From JBCCFW01 sp039029535 (GTDB lineage: Bacteria; Acidobacteriota; JBCCFW01): a stretch of 64,000 nucleotides of DNA. A program made the translations under genes and the position numbers. The stretch is taken from positions 1-64,000 of the forward strand of contig JBCCFW010000015.1 in the NCBI GenBank assembly GCA_039029535.1, written 5' to 3'. Of this stretch, positions 42,752 through 53,800 are shown piece after piece. The stretch's first letter is position 1, and every line of letters starts with the position of its first letter. The notes below the pieces were generated by a model, which was not told where the DNA came from, searched no databases, and was given only the letters and a program-made list of their open reading frames with translations.

Positions 42752-45700
42752 TCTCTCAACAATTCGAGGTGGTCGCTGCCCGTCTTGGCAGCCCTGTTCG
42801 CCCTCGCTCCCAGCGCCCTCGCCCAGGTGCCGCTGACCTGGTCCAGCCGCGATCAGGTGCTCGATCCCAAGGTGCTCGAAGCCTGGACCCTGCCGGACGT
42901 CGATCGCGCTCCGACGCTGGTGTCGACGCCGTGGGAGCTGCCGGATCCGGACGGTGGTGCCGGTTGGAACGCCCTGCTCGTGGGCCTCGGCTGGACCCAG
43001 CTCGCCCGCATCGTCGAGCAGGAGACCGACGCCACCGGTCCCTTGCAGCTCGTCGACGATCAGCCGGTGCAGCTCGGACCGGTGACCGAGGTCTTCTCCG
43101 GACCGACCGTCCGCGCGAGCCTCTCGGGTGAGACCAACGTCCTGTGGGGAGAGCGCACGCTCGCCATCCGCTGGACCTCCCTGGTGACCGAAGGCGGTGG
43201 CCGCGCCACCGCCGAGATGATGGTGGGACCCGAGGTCGGGCTTCGACCGCAGTACCTCCACCTCTCGCTGACCGCCCGTCAGGAGATCGGCTTCGGCATC
43301 GTGGAGGCGGATCCCCTCAAGGGGCTGTCGGCGGAGTCCATCGGCTCGGTTCAGGCGAGCACCCTGGCCGACCCGCTGGGCGACCTGCTCGACGACGTCG
43401 GCGAGGTGCAAGCCGACGGACCTCCCCCTGCTGGCTGTGCCGCCCCCGCGGCGGCTACCTGGTGCGACCAGGCCGGCGCGACCGACGCCGGCTGCACGGC
43501 CAACGCGGGCGCCGGCGGCACGACCCCCTGCGCGACGCGTCAAGCCACGAGCTGGATCTTCAACGAGGACGCCTTCTGTCGGAGCTGTCCGTACACCTTC
43601 TACGTGCTCGTCGAGTGCGGTCGCGAGATGCACCTGCCACTGGCCGACATGGAGGGCGTCGACCTGACCATCACCAACGTCATCACCGGACAACCGGTGA
43701 GCCTGCGCTGCCTCAACGACACGGCGAAGGCTCAGGCCGCGGGCGATGTCCCGGCCGCGGTCCTGACCGGCGACTGCTGTGGCGACGCGGCTCTCGAGGA
43801 GTGGTGGGGACCCGCCTTCGACGAGACCGACACCGACGGGATGGGTCACGTGACCTGGGGCTTCCCGGACTGCACGACGATCAGCAACAACTGCGCCGAT
43901 CTTCCTTGCGGCGGTGAGATCGCCGGCGTCACGCCAGGTGACCGTCAGACCATGGACTGCTTCATCCAGGACGACTCGGGTCTGTGCGGCCTCTACCGAG
44001 TCGACATCACCTCCGGCGGCTATGTCTGGGAGCTGTATGCCAACTGCGACGGCGCAGCCACCGAGGAGTTCCCGATCTACTTCGATTGCACCGAGGCCTG
44101 GGCGGCGTTCAACCCGCTCGCCGAGCTGGCGGTGAGCGACCTGGTGGTCGCCGGCGATTGCCCCGACTCGCAGGCCACCTTCCTGATCGAGAACATCGGT
44201 TGCGCCGATCACGATGGTGACGTCACCGTGCGTGTTCAGACCGGGTGCACGCCGGCCGACCAGGTCGACGTGCTCATCCCGGGTCCCTTGCCGGCCAACA
44301 GCAGCATGCCCGTGGCCGTCGACATCTCGACGAGCTGCGGCGCGACGACGCTCGAGGTCATCGTCGATCCCGACGATGCCGTCATGGAGTGCACCGAAGA
44401 CGCCGGAGCCGCCGCGTGCAGCACCCTGGCCGGCGCCGACTCGATCATCGACTCGACCTGCGACTGCAACGCGGCCCTGACGGCCGTGGCCTCGGCGCCG
44501 ACGCGGGCCTGCGCCGGAGAGACCATCACGCTCGATGGCTCGGCCTCCACCCTGACGCCCTGCGCGGTGCCGCTCTACCGCTGGAGTCTCGGCGGTGCTC
44601 CCCTCACCGGCTGGGACACGATCCCCACCCTCGACGTGCCGTTCACCGGCTGCCCCTCCGACGTCACCTATGGTCTCGAAGTGCGTTGCATGGGCGAGGC
44701 CTGTAGCGACCAGACGACGGTGAGCGTCACCTGCCACCAGCCGCAGGCCGCCGCCGGCACGGACGTCTTCGCCTGCCTCGGGAGCGACGTCGTCCTCAGC
44801 GGCTCCGGCTCGAGCCTGTCCGACTGCGGCAGCGCCGAGTACCGCTGGTCGGCTCCCGACGGCAGCGTGCTCGCCGACTGGTCCAGCTCTGCCGACGTCA
44901 CGCTGAGCTCCCTCGCCAGCGACGACACCGGCAGCTACCTGCTCGAGCTCCGCTGCGCGGACGGCATCGGCTGCACGGTCAGCGACACGGTGCAGGTCAC
45001 GACGGTCTCTCTCACGGCACCGGCCGACGACGTGGTCGCAGTGGCCGTGGGCGAGGCGATCACGCTGAGCGCCGACGGCCTCGTCAGCTCGGGCTGCAGC
45101 GGCACGGAGTGTCGCTTCGTCAATCCAGCCGGACACGTCATCCGAGACTGGAACCCGAGCCACGAGCTCACCATCGCCATGTCGGCGCTCAGCCACGCCG
45201 GCAGTCACGGCGTCGACTTCCGCTGCGTGGACGCACCGTCGTGCATCGTGAGCATGAGCCTCGATCTCGAGGTGGTGACCTTCACGCCGGACGCCGGACT
45301 GGACGAGATCACCTGCACGGGTTCGGCCGTCATCCTGTCAGCCGCCGGAACCACCTTCGAGGACTGCAAGAGCCCCGAGTACCGTTGGTCGGCCCCCGAC
45401 GGCTCGACCCTGGGCGACTGGGGCACGGGCACCGACGTCACGCTCAGCGACCTGGCCGTCGACGATGCCGGCGACTACCTGCTCGAGACCCGCTGTCCCG
45501 ACACGCCGGGAAGCACCTGGTCCGACACGGTGCAGGTGACGGTGACCTCGGTCGAGCTGGGCGCGCAGGCGACCGTCTCGGCGACGGCCGGTGGCTCCAC
45601 CACGCTGACCGCGAGCGCCGTCAGCAGCTCCGCCTGCTCGGAAACGGAGGTTCGCTTCCTGAATCCGGACGGCAGCCTGGCCCGCGACTGGTCGAGCGAC

Positions 45701-47683
45701 ACGAGCTGGACCACGCCTGGCCTGGCCCAGGCGCATGCTGGCGACTACACCATCGAGCTGCGCTGCGTGGACACCCCGAGCTGCACGGTGAACGAGACGC
45801 TCAGCCTCACCGTGATCGACTTCGACCCGCTGGCGGGTGCCGACCAGCTCGCCTGCACCGGCACGAGCGTGGCCTTCAGCGGCAGCGCCACCAACGTCAC
45901 GGGCTGTCCCGACCCCGAGTACCGCTGGCTGGCCGCCGACGGCAGCGTCCTCGTCGATTGGGCCACCACCAGCGACGTCACCCTCGACGCGGTCACGCCG
46001 GCCCAGGCCGGCACGCTGCGGTTGGAGGCTCGCTGTGCCTCGGTGCCCGATCGGAGCTGGTCCGACACCGTCGAGCTCACCGTCGCCGAGCTGTCCTTCG
46101 TGCCCGTGAGCGACCAGACCATCGCCGAGAACACGCCGGTGACGATCGGTGCCGACGTGTCTGACGCCATCGGTTGCGACAGCACCGGATTCCGCTTCCG
46201 CACCGCTGCTGGCGTGGTCACCCGAGACTGGGACTCACTTCCGAAGTGGACGATCCCGTCGGCCAGCCTGTCCGACGGCGGCGAGTACCTGACCGACATG
46301 CGCTGCGAGGCACTACCCGACTGCATCGTCACCGAGTCGATCTCGGTCGCGGTCGCCAGCGGCCTCCCCGACGCGGGTCTCGATCAGGCCGGCTGTGCCG
46401 GCGGCGACGTGTTGCTGTCGGGCGTGGGCTCCTCGGCCATCTCCTGTCCCGACCCCGAGTACCGCTGGCTCGCGCCCGGTGGCGCGGTCCTCTCCGACTG
46501 GGGAAGCAGCAGCGATCACCTGCTCGTCGGCGCCTCTGCGACGAGCTCGGGCACTCACGTGCTGGAGATGCGCTGCGCGAGCGCTCCCGGGACCACCTGG
46601 TCCGACACCGTCGAGGTCGACATCGTGGAGCTCGTCGCCGACGCCGGCCCCGACCTGGCTGGCTGCCGTGACGGCATGGTCCCGCTTCAGCCCACGGCCG
46701 GCAGCGCCGTGAACTGCGCGAGCGTCGAGTACCGGTGGCTGGACGCGACGACCCTGACCGAGCTCTCTCCCGCCTCGGCCGACCCGAGCTTCGATCACGA
46801 CCTGCTCGCCTGCGAGAGCGGCATGCGCGAGCTCCTCCTCGAGATGCGCTGCACGAGCCGACCCGACAGTTGCCCGGTCACCGACCGCGTCCAGGTCGCC
46901 TGCCTGGACCTCCCGGCCCCCGCCGCTCACGCGACGCCGGGTTGCAGTGACGCCACACCCTCACGGCTGAGCTGTGGGAGCGCCGAGGTCGGCACCACCT
47001 GGACCTGGGACCTCGCACCGACGCTCGACGGGGACGGCAACGGCGACCCGACCGACGACGCGGACCAGTCGGGCTGCGAGCTCGAGCTCCAGCGCAACCC
47101 GGGCGAATGGCCGGCGGTGCTCAACGGCCGGACCTCGGGTGGCTGCACGACCCAAGTCGCCCTGACCCTGGTCGTGCCGAAGGACAACGTTCCCGACCCC
47201 AGTGGTCTCCTCTCGATGACGATGGCCGAGAGCCACGTGACGCTCGCCTGGCAAGCCTCCGCGACCGCTGGGTCGCATCGCGTCCTGCGAGGAGTGATCG
47301 GCGACTGGTACGCCCACGAGCCGATGCTCAACGACGACGGCACGGGCTGCCAAGTCGTCGGTCCCGCCCTGTTCGAGATCGGTACGGACGCCGCTCCCGG
47401 TGGTGCCGCCGGCTACTACTACCTCATCCAGGCGGTCTCTCCCTGCGATGACACGCTCAGCGGCATCGGCCGTTCGTTCGACGGCCACGAGTGGACCGAA
47501 CGTCCCGGAACCGACCTGCTTTGCCCCGACGAGATCATCGGCCCCTTGGCCACGACTCCGGGGTTCATTCGACGACCCGGCACGGGAGCGTCCGGATTCA
47601 CGACAGCGGGCGATGGGAACGATTCCCAGCGTCACCTGCTCACTCGAGACCGACATCCGAGCGGACGGTCGTTCTCACGCTGA
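42752..47683 (+). CDS. Giant secreted protein with about nine Cys-rich Ig-like repeats (paralogue 1)
   Basis: 1643 aa from GTG 42752, which opens into a signal peptide (LPVLAALFALAPSALAQ); an in-frame ATG at 42698 is less suitable. Residues ~30-220 are a unique N-terminal domain (VGPEVGLRPQYLHLSLTARQ). Residues ~225-450 form a Cys-rich domain (ATWCDQAGATDAGC, CPYTFYVLVECGREMHLPL, WWGPAFDETDTDG). Residues ~455-570 are CARDB-like (AVSDLVVAGDCPDSQATFLI). Then about nine Ig/PKD-like units of ~90 residues carry a CxxPEYRW...DW...LRC pattern. The C-terminal module has TWTWDLAPTLDGDGNGD and YYYLIQAVSPC. No anchor or sorting signal is visible. Probably an extracellular adhesive or structural protein. 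Confidence 0.88.
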   Translation, partial: SLNNSRWSLPVLAALFALAPSALAQVPLTWSSRDQVLDPKVLEAWTLPDVDRAPTLVSTPWELPDPDGGAGWNALLVGLGWTQLARIVEQETDATGPLQLVDDQPVQLGPVTEVFSGPTVRASLSGETNVLWGERTLAIRWTSLVTEGGGRATAEMMVGPEVGLRPQYLHLSLTARQEIGFGIVEADPLKGLSAESIGSVQASTLADPLGDLLDDVGEVQADGPPPAGCAAPAAATWCDQAGATDAGCTANAGAGGTTPCATRQATSWIFNEDAFCRSCPYTFYVLVECGREMHLPLADMEGVDLTITNVITGQPVSLRCLNDTAKAQAAGDVPAAVLTGDCCGDAALEEWWGPAFDETDTDGMGHVTWGFPDCTTISNNCADLPCGGEIAGVTPGDRQTMDCFIQDDSGLCGLYRVDITSGGYVWELYANCDGAATEEFPIYFDCTEAWAAFNPLAELAVSDLVVAGDCPDSQATFLIENIGCADHDGDVTVRVQTGCTPADQVDVLIPGPLPANSSMPVAVDISTSCGATTLEVIVDPDDAVMECTEDAGAAACSTLAGADSIIDSTCDCNAALTAVASAPTRACAGETITLDGSASTLTPCAVPLYRWSLGGAPLTGWDTIPTLDVPFTGCPSDVTYGLEVRCMGEACSDQTTVSVTCHQPQAAAGTDVFACLGSDVVLSGSGSSLSDCGSAEYRWSAPDGSVLADWSSSADVTLSSLASDDTGSYLLELRCADGIGCTVSDTVQVTTVSLTAPADDVVAVAVGEAITLSADGLVSSGCSGTECRFVNPAGHVIRDWNPSHELTIAMSALSHAGSHGVDFRCVDAPSCIVSMSLDLEVVTFTPDAGLDEITCTGSAVILSAAGTTFEDCKSPEYRWSAPDGSTLGDWGTGTDVTLSDLAVDDAGDYLLETRCPDTPGSTWSDTVQVTVTSVELGAQATVSATAGGSTTLTASAVSSSACSETEVRFLNPDGSLARDWSSDTSWTTPGLAQAHAGDYTIELRCVDTPSCTVNETLSLTVIDFDPLAGADQLACTGTSVAFSGSATNVTGCPDPEYRWLAADGSVLVDWATTSDVTLDAVTPAQAGTLRLEARCASVPDRSWSDTVELTVAELSFVPVSDQTIAENTPVTIGADVSDAIGCDSTGFRFRTAAGVVTRDWDSLPKWTIPSASLSDGGEYLTDMRCEALPDCIVTESISVAVASGLPDAGLDQAGCAGGDVLLSGVGSSAISCPDPEYRWLAPGGAVLSDWGSSSDHLLVGASATSSGTHVLEMRCASAPGTTWSDTVEVDIVELVADAGPDLAGCRDGMVPLQPTAGSAVNCASVEYRWLDATTLTELSPASADPSFDHDLLACESGMRELLLEMRCTSRPDSCPVTDRVQVACLDLPAPAAHATPGCSDATPSRLSCGSAEVGTTWTWDLAPTLDGDGNGDPTDDADQSGCELELQRNPGEWPAVLNGRTSGGCTTQVALTLVVPKDNVPDPSGLLSMTMAESHVTLAWQASATAGSHRVLRGVIGDWYAHEPMLNDDGTGCQVVGPALFEIGTDAAPGGAAGYYYLIQAVSPCDDTLSGIGRSFDGHEWTERPGTDLLCPDEIIGPLATTPGFIRRPGTGASGFTTAGDGNDSQRHLLTRDRHPSGRSFSR

Positions 47684-47690
47684 CAGAGCG

Positions 47691-47733
47691 GCGATGGGAG
47701 AAACCGCCATCGACTTGGCGGGTCTCCCATCGC
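47691..47733. terminator. Long hairpin after the first giant gene
   Basis: GCGATGGGAGA (47691-47701) pairs with TCTCCCATCGC (47723-47733), extended inside by CCGCCA/TGGCGG, giving a stem of about 17 bp. No T-run follows, so it may act as an mRNA 3' barrier or a Rho-linked terminator. A second hairpin, CGTCTCG/CGAGACG, lies near 47768-47787. The remaining sequence to 47896 holds the leader of the second giant gene. Confidence 0.55.
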
Positions 47734-47896
47734 TGCAAGCCGGCTCGATGGAGTGACCGAAAACCGGCGTCTCGACGGCACGAGACGTCGATGAACGAGT
47801 GATCTCGACGACTGCGGAATCGCTCAGGCCCTCCTCCCCGCGGCCGATGCTGGTCATTGGAAGAACCTCCACCGGGGGGGTAGAGGGGAGCTCGTC

Positions 47897-50800
47897 ATGA
47901 AATGGTCCGTCCTCACTTGGTTGGCCTGCGCGGTGCCCGTCCTGGCCCAGCAGGAGCTGCGCTGGGAAGCACGCTCCGAGCTCATCGACCCTCGCATCCA
48001 CCAGTCGCGTGACCTGACCACGGACCTCCACGGTGGTGCCCTCGTCGAGCTGCCCTGGTCCCTACCCGATCCTCGCGAAGACCGGCTCTGGGACGCCGTG
48101 GTGGTCGGTGTCGGCGAGGCTCAGCTCGCCCGCTTGCTGCCAGGCGACGTCGAGGACGGAAGCGACCCGATCGTGTCGGTCGACGGACGCAGCGTGGAGC
48201 TGGGTCCCCGGCTCGACCTGTTCTCCGGTGAGAAGGTGCGTCTCGGTCGCTCCGGTCAGGTGGTCGCGCTCTTCGGTGAAGACAGCGTCTCCCTCCGCTG
48301 GACGTCGCTGCGATCGGCCTCCGGTGGTCGCGCGACGGTCGAGCTGCTGCTCGGCCCCGGCATCGGACTGAGACCGCAATACCTGCACTTGTCGAAGACC
48401 GCACGCGACGACATCGCCGCCGGCCTGGTCTTCGCCGAGCCCCTCGCGGGCATCCCGTCGTCCTCGCTCTCGGCGGTCGAGGCGTCTGCGCTGGTCGAAG
48501 CGCCGGAGATCTCGATCGACCTCCCCGAACGCCACGCGGATGGTCCGCCGCCCCTCGGCTGCGATCCGCCCCCCTTCGCCACCTGGTGCGACCAGGCGGG
48601 GGCCACCGATGCCGGCTGTGTCGCCGCCGCCGGCAACAACGGCAACACCGACTGCGCCACGCGCAACGCGACGACCTGGCAGTTCTTCGAGGGCGCGTTC
48701 TGTCGCGACTGCCCGTACACCTTCTACGTGCTCGTCGACTGCGGTCGTGAGATGCACCTTCCCCTGCTCGACATGGAAGGTGCCGACGTCGAGATCCGCA
48801 ACGCGACGACCGGTCAGCCGGTGAGCCTCACCTGCTGGAACGAGACGGCCATCGCCTACGCGGCCGGAACCAACCCCAACCCCATGATCCAGGGTGACTG
48901 CTGCGCGGACCAGCCCGGCAACGAGACCTGGTGGGGTCCTCCCTTCGACGAGACCGACAGCGATGGACCCGGTCGGGTGGCCTGGGGCTTCCCGGATTGC
49001 GACACGCTCAACGTCAACACCTGCGCCGACCTGCCCGGCTGCGGGGGCGAGATCCCCGGCATCAGCCCCGGTGAGCGTCAGGTGATGGACTGCTTCATCT
49101 CCGACGAGAGCGGCCTCTGCGGTCTCTACCGCGTGGACATCAGCTCCGGCGGCTTCGGCTGGTCGCTCTTCGCCAACTGCGACGGCACGGCCACGCCGAG
49201 CTTCCCCATCTTCTTCGACTGCACCGAAGCTTGGACCGCCCACCAGCCGCGCCCCGAGCTCGCCATCAGCAACCTCACCATCGGCGGGAGCTGTGACGAC
49301 GTCACGGTCAGCTTCGAGATCGACAACATCGGCTGCGACGATCAGGACGGTGACGTGCGCGTGCGCGTGACCACCGGCTGCACGCCGGCCGACGAGATCG
49401 AAGTCCTCGTGCCCGGGCCCATCCCGGCCGGTGGCAACTCCCTGGTCGACATCGACCTCACGACCACTTGCGGCGCCACCACCGTCGACGTGGTCATCGA
49501 TCCCCTCGACGAAGTCCTGGAGTGCGTGGAAGACGCTGCTGCCGCCGCCTGTCGTGCCCAGGTCGGGATGAACACGCTGAGCACGACCGCCTGCGACTGC
49601 AACGCGACGCTGACCGCGGCTGCGAGCGCGCCGGTCCGTGCCTGCGTCGGTCAGACCATCACGCTCGACGCCTCGGCCTCGACGCTCACGCCCTGCGCGC
49701 AGCCGCTCTACCGCTGGCTCGATGCGTCCGGCGTCGAGCTCGCACCGGAGTCCACCTCACCGACCCTCGACCTGCCCTTCGGCGGTTGCCCCGGCTCGGT
49801 GACCTACACCCTCGAGGTCCGCTGCTTCGGCGAGGCCTGCGCCGAGACGACGACCGTGACGGTCGCGTGCCACGACCCCAGCGCCGCCGCCGGAGCGGAC
49901 CAGGTCGCCTGCGCTGGCGACGACGTGCTCTTCGACGCGTCGACCTCGATCACGACGGGCTGCCCGAGCCCCGAATACCGCTGGCTCCGCGCCGGTGCCG
50001 TCGTCCGCGATTGGGCAGCCGACCCGACCGCCACGCTGTCGGGCGTCACGACCTCCGAGGCCGGTGACTACACGGTCGAGCTGCGTTGCAGTGACGGTGA
50101 CGGCTGCACGGTCTCCGACACGCTCACCCTGAGCGTCGTCGCCCTCACCGCCGACGCGGGCGTCGACCAGCGCGCCTGCTCCGGCGCCGGCGTCACGCTC
50201 TCGGCCATCGGCTCCAGCGTCGTCGCTTGCGCGAGCCCGGAGTACCGCTGGCGCGATGCCGGCGGCGCCGTGCTGCAAGACTGGTCTGCCTCCACGGACC
50301 TCGTCCTCCCCAACGTGTCGTCCAGTGACACCGGCGACTACACGCTCGACCTCCGCTGTGGCTCGCTGGCCTCTTGCGAGGTCTCCGACACCGTGCAGCT
50401 CACCGTGATCGAGCTCGTCGCCAACGCCGGGAGCGACGTGCGGGCCTGCACCAGTGAGAGCGTGACTCTCTCAGGCAGCAGCTCCACGAACAGCGGCTGC
50501 AGCGACCCGGAGTACCGCTGGCTCGACGCCGGCGGAACCGTGCGCCAGGACTGGTCGTCCACGAGCGACCTCGCCCTCGCGTCGGTCACCACCGCAGATG
50601 CGGGCACCTTCACCCTCGAGCTCCGCTGCGCCACCGCGCCGAGCTGTACCCAGTCCGATACCGTCGACCTCACCGTTCTCGCGCTCGTCGCCGACGCCGG
50701 CTCCGATCAACGCGCCTGTGCCGGTGACGCGGTCACGCTCTCGGCCGCTGGCTCCGCCACGTTCGGCTGCTCCGACCCGGAGTACCGCTGGCTCGACGAC

Positions 50801-53800
50801 GGTGGTGTCGTGAGACAGGACTGGTCGTCGACGAGCGACCTCGCCCTCGCATCGGTCGCCACCGCAGATGCGGGCACCTTCACCCTCGAGCTTCGCTGCG
50901 CCACCGCTCCCGCCTGCACGCAGGCCGACACCGTCGACCTCACCGTCCTCGCGCTCGTCGCCGATGCCGGCGCCGATCGCCGGGCGTGCGCCGGTGACGA
51001 CCTCGTCCTGAGCGCCGCAGGCTCGACGGTGGTCGGTTGCAGCGACCCCGAGTACCGCTGGCTCGACGGCGGCGTGGTGCGTCAGGACTGGTCGACGTCC
51101 ACTGACCTCTCGTTGACCAGCGTGAGCAGCGCCGACACCGGCGACTTCGTCGTCGAGCTGCGTTGCGCCACCGCCCCCGACTGCACGCAGTCCGACACCG
51201 CCGACCTCACCGTCCTCGCGCTCGTCGCCGAAGGCGGCGCCGATCAGCGAGCGTGCCAGGGCGACGCGGTCACGCTCTCGGCCGCTGGCTCCGCCACGTT
51301 CGGCTGCTCGGATCCGCAGTACCGCTGGCTCGATGCCGGCGGTGCCGTGCGTCAAGACTGGTCCGCGGCGAGCGAGCTCGTCCTCGCGTCGGTGACCACC
51401 GCCGACACGGACACGTTCACGGTCGAGCTCCGCTGCGCCACCGCCCCCGACTGCACTCAGTCCGACACCGTCGACCTCACCGTGCTCGCGCTCACGGCCG
51501 ACGCCGGAGTCGATCAGCGCGCCTGTGCCGGTGACGACATCGTCGTGAGCGCCGCGGGCTCCACCGCGGTCGGCTGCGCCGACCCCGAGTACCGCTGGCG
51601 TGACGACGAGGGCGTCGTGCGTCAGGACTGGTCGGCGTCGCCCGACCTGGCGCTGACCAACGTCGGAACTTTCGACACCGGCGACTTCGTCGTCGACGTC
51701 CGCTGCGGCACCGCTCCGGCCTGCACGCAGTCCGACACGATGAGCCTCACGGTTCTCGCGCTCATCGCGAGAGCGGGAGACGACCAGCGCGCCTGTGCCG
51801 GTGAGACCGTCACCTTCTCGGCGGCCGGCTCGACCACTCTCGGTTGCTCGGACCCCGAGTACCGCTGGCTCGATTCCAGCGGTGCCGTGCGTCAGGACTG
51901 GTCCGCGACGAGTGAGCTCGTCATCGCCTCGGCCGGCACGGTCGACAGCGACACCTTCACCGTCGAGCTCCGCTGCGCCACCGCACCGGCCTGCACGCAG
52001 TCCGACACCGTCGACCTCGTCGTCGTCGCGCTGAGCGCGGACGCCGGCTCCGACCAGCGTCTCTGCGCCGGCTCCGACCTCGCCCTGAGCGCCGCAGCTT
52101 CCCCCACCACCGGTTGCAACGACCCCGAGTATCGCTGGCTCGACGACAACGGCGTCGTGCGACGCGACTGGTCGAGCGATCCGACCTTCGCGCTCGCCGG
52201 GCTCGCCCCCACGGACTCCGGAGACTTCACGGTCGAGCTCCGCTGCGCCACCACCCCGAGCTGCGAGACCAGCGACGCGGTCACCGTCACGGTCCTCGAG
52301 CTGGTCGCAGATGCCAGTGGTGACATCACCGCCTGCGCCGGCAGCGCGACGACTCTCGACGGCAGCGCGACCAACGTTCAGGGCTGCACGGATCCCGAGT
52401 ACCGCTGGCTCTCTCCGGCCGGGCTCATCGTGCAGGACTGGTCGGCGGCACCGAGCGCGAGCCTGACCGACCTGCAGCCGAGCGATGCGGGTGAGTACAC
52501 CCTGGAGACCCGCTGCGGCTCGGCTCCGGCCTGTCCTTCCAGCGACACGACCACGCTCGTCGTCACGGACCTCGTCGCGAGCGCCGGCGCGGACGTCCGA
52601 ACCTGCGTGGGTGGCGACGTCTTGCTCGACGCCTCTGCTTCGACGGTCGCCGGTTGCAACGACCCCGAGTACCGCTGGCTCGATCCCAGCGGCGTCGTGC
52701 TCCGCGACTGGAGCCCGGACGCCACGTTCTTGCGCCTGGCGATGGCCCCGTCACAGGCCGGCACGCACGCCGTCGAGCTCCGCTGCGGCAGCGGCGCGGG
52801 CTGCCTGACCTCCGACTCGATGGACATCAGCCTCGTCGATCTCGCGGCGATGGCCGGCGTCGACCAACTGACCTGCGCGGGCGCCGACGTCACCCTCTCC
52901 GGCGCCGGCTCGCTGGTGGCTGGCTGCGGCTCGCCCGAGTACCGCTGGCGTGATGCGGCCGGCAGCGTGTTGAGCGACTGGTCCTCGACGGCCGAGCTCA
53001 CGCTGAGCTCCGTGGACGTCACCGACGCCGGTGCCTACACGCTCGACCTGCGGTGCAGCGTGAGCCCGAGCTGCGAGACCAGCGACGTCGTCGCCCTCAC
53101 GGTCGTCCAGCTAGGAGCCGACGCCGGCGCCGACCTCCGCTCCTGCGCGGGCGAGGCGGTCACGTTCGACGCCTCCGCCAGCAGCGTCGCCGGCTGTGGA
53201 GACCCCGAGTACCGCTTCACCAACGCCTCCGGGCTCGTCGTGCAGGACTGGAGCAACGACTCCAACTTCGTGCTCGCCGACCCGTCAGCCGCCGACGACG
53301 GCCTCTTCACCGTCGACCTGCGTTGCGCGAGCCTCCCCGGTTGCGAGGTGAGCGACCAAGTCACGCTGTCCACGGCGAGCCTCGCCTTGAGCGGACCGTC
53401 GTCGACGCGCGCTTGCGCCGGCTCCGACGTCGTGTTGACCGGTGACGGCTCGGCCAGCCTGGGTTGCTTCTCGCGCGAGTACCGCTGGCGCGACGTCGAT
53501 GGCAGCGTCCTTCGCGACTGGTCGGCCGACTCCGACCACTCCCTCATCGGGGCCGCTCTCTCCGCTGCTGGTGACTACATCCTCGACCTCCGCTGCGCGG
53601 ATCTCCCGGACTGCGTCGAGAGCCTCGTCGTCCCCGTGACCATCGTCGAGCTGGGAGCGCTTGCGGGTGCCGACCAGCGCTCCTGCCTGGGCGGCACGGT
53701 GCTGCTGGACGCCGCGGGCTCGGCGGTGAGCTCGTGTGCGACGCCCGAGCATCGCTGGACGGACCCGAGCGGTGCGGTTCTCAGCGACTGGTCGACGAGC

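Noticed and set aside
41657..45208. A 1,183-codon open frame on the minus strand
   Set aside because: It lies opposite the MFS and first giant gene and has low-complexity Arg/Gly/Asp-rich sequence typical of shadow frames in GC-rich DNA. The same applies to long minus frames at 27051-29396, 53285-55912 and 58747-61503.
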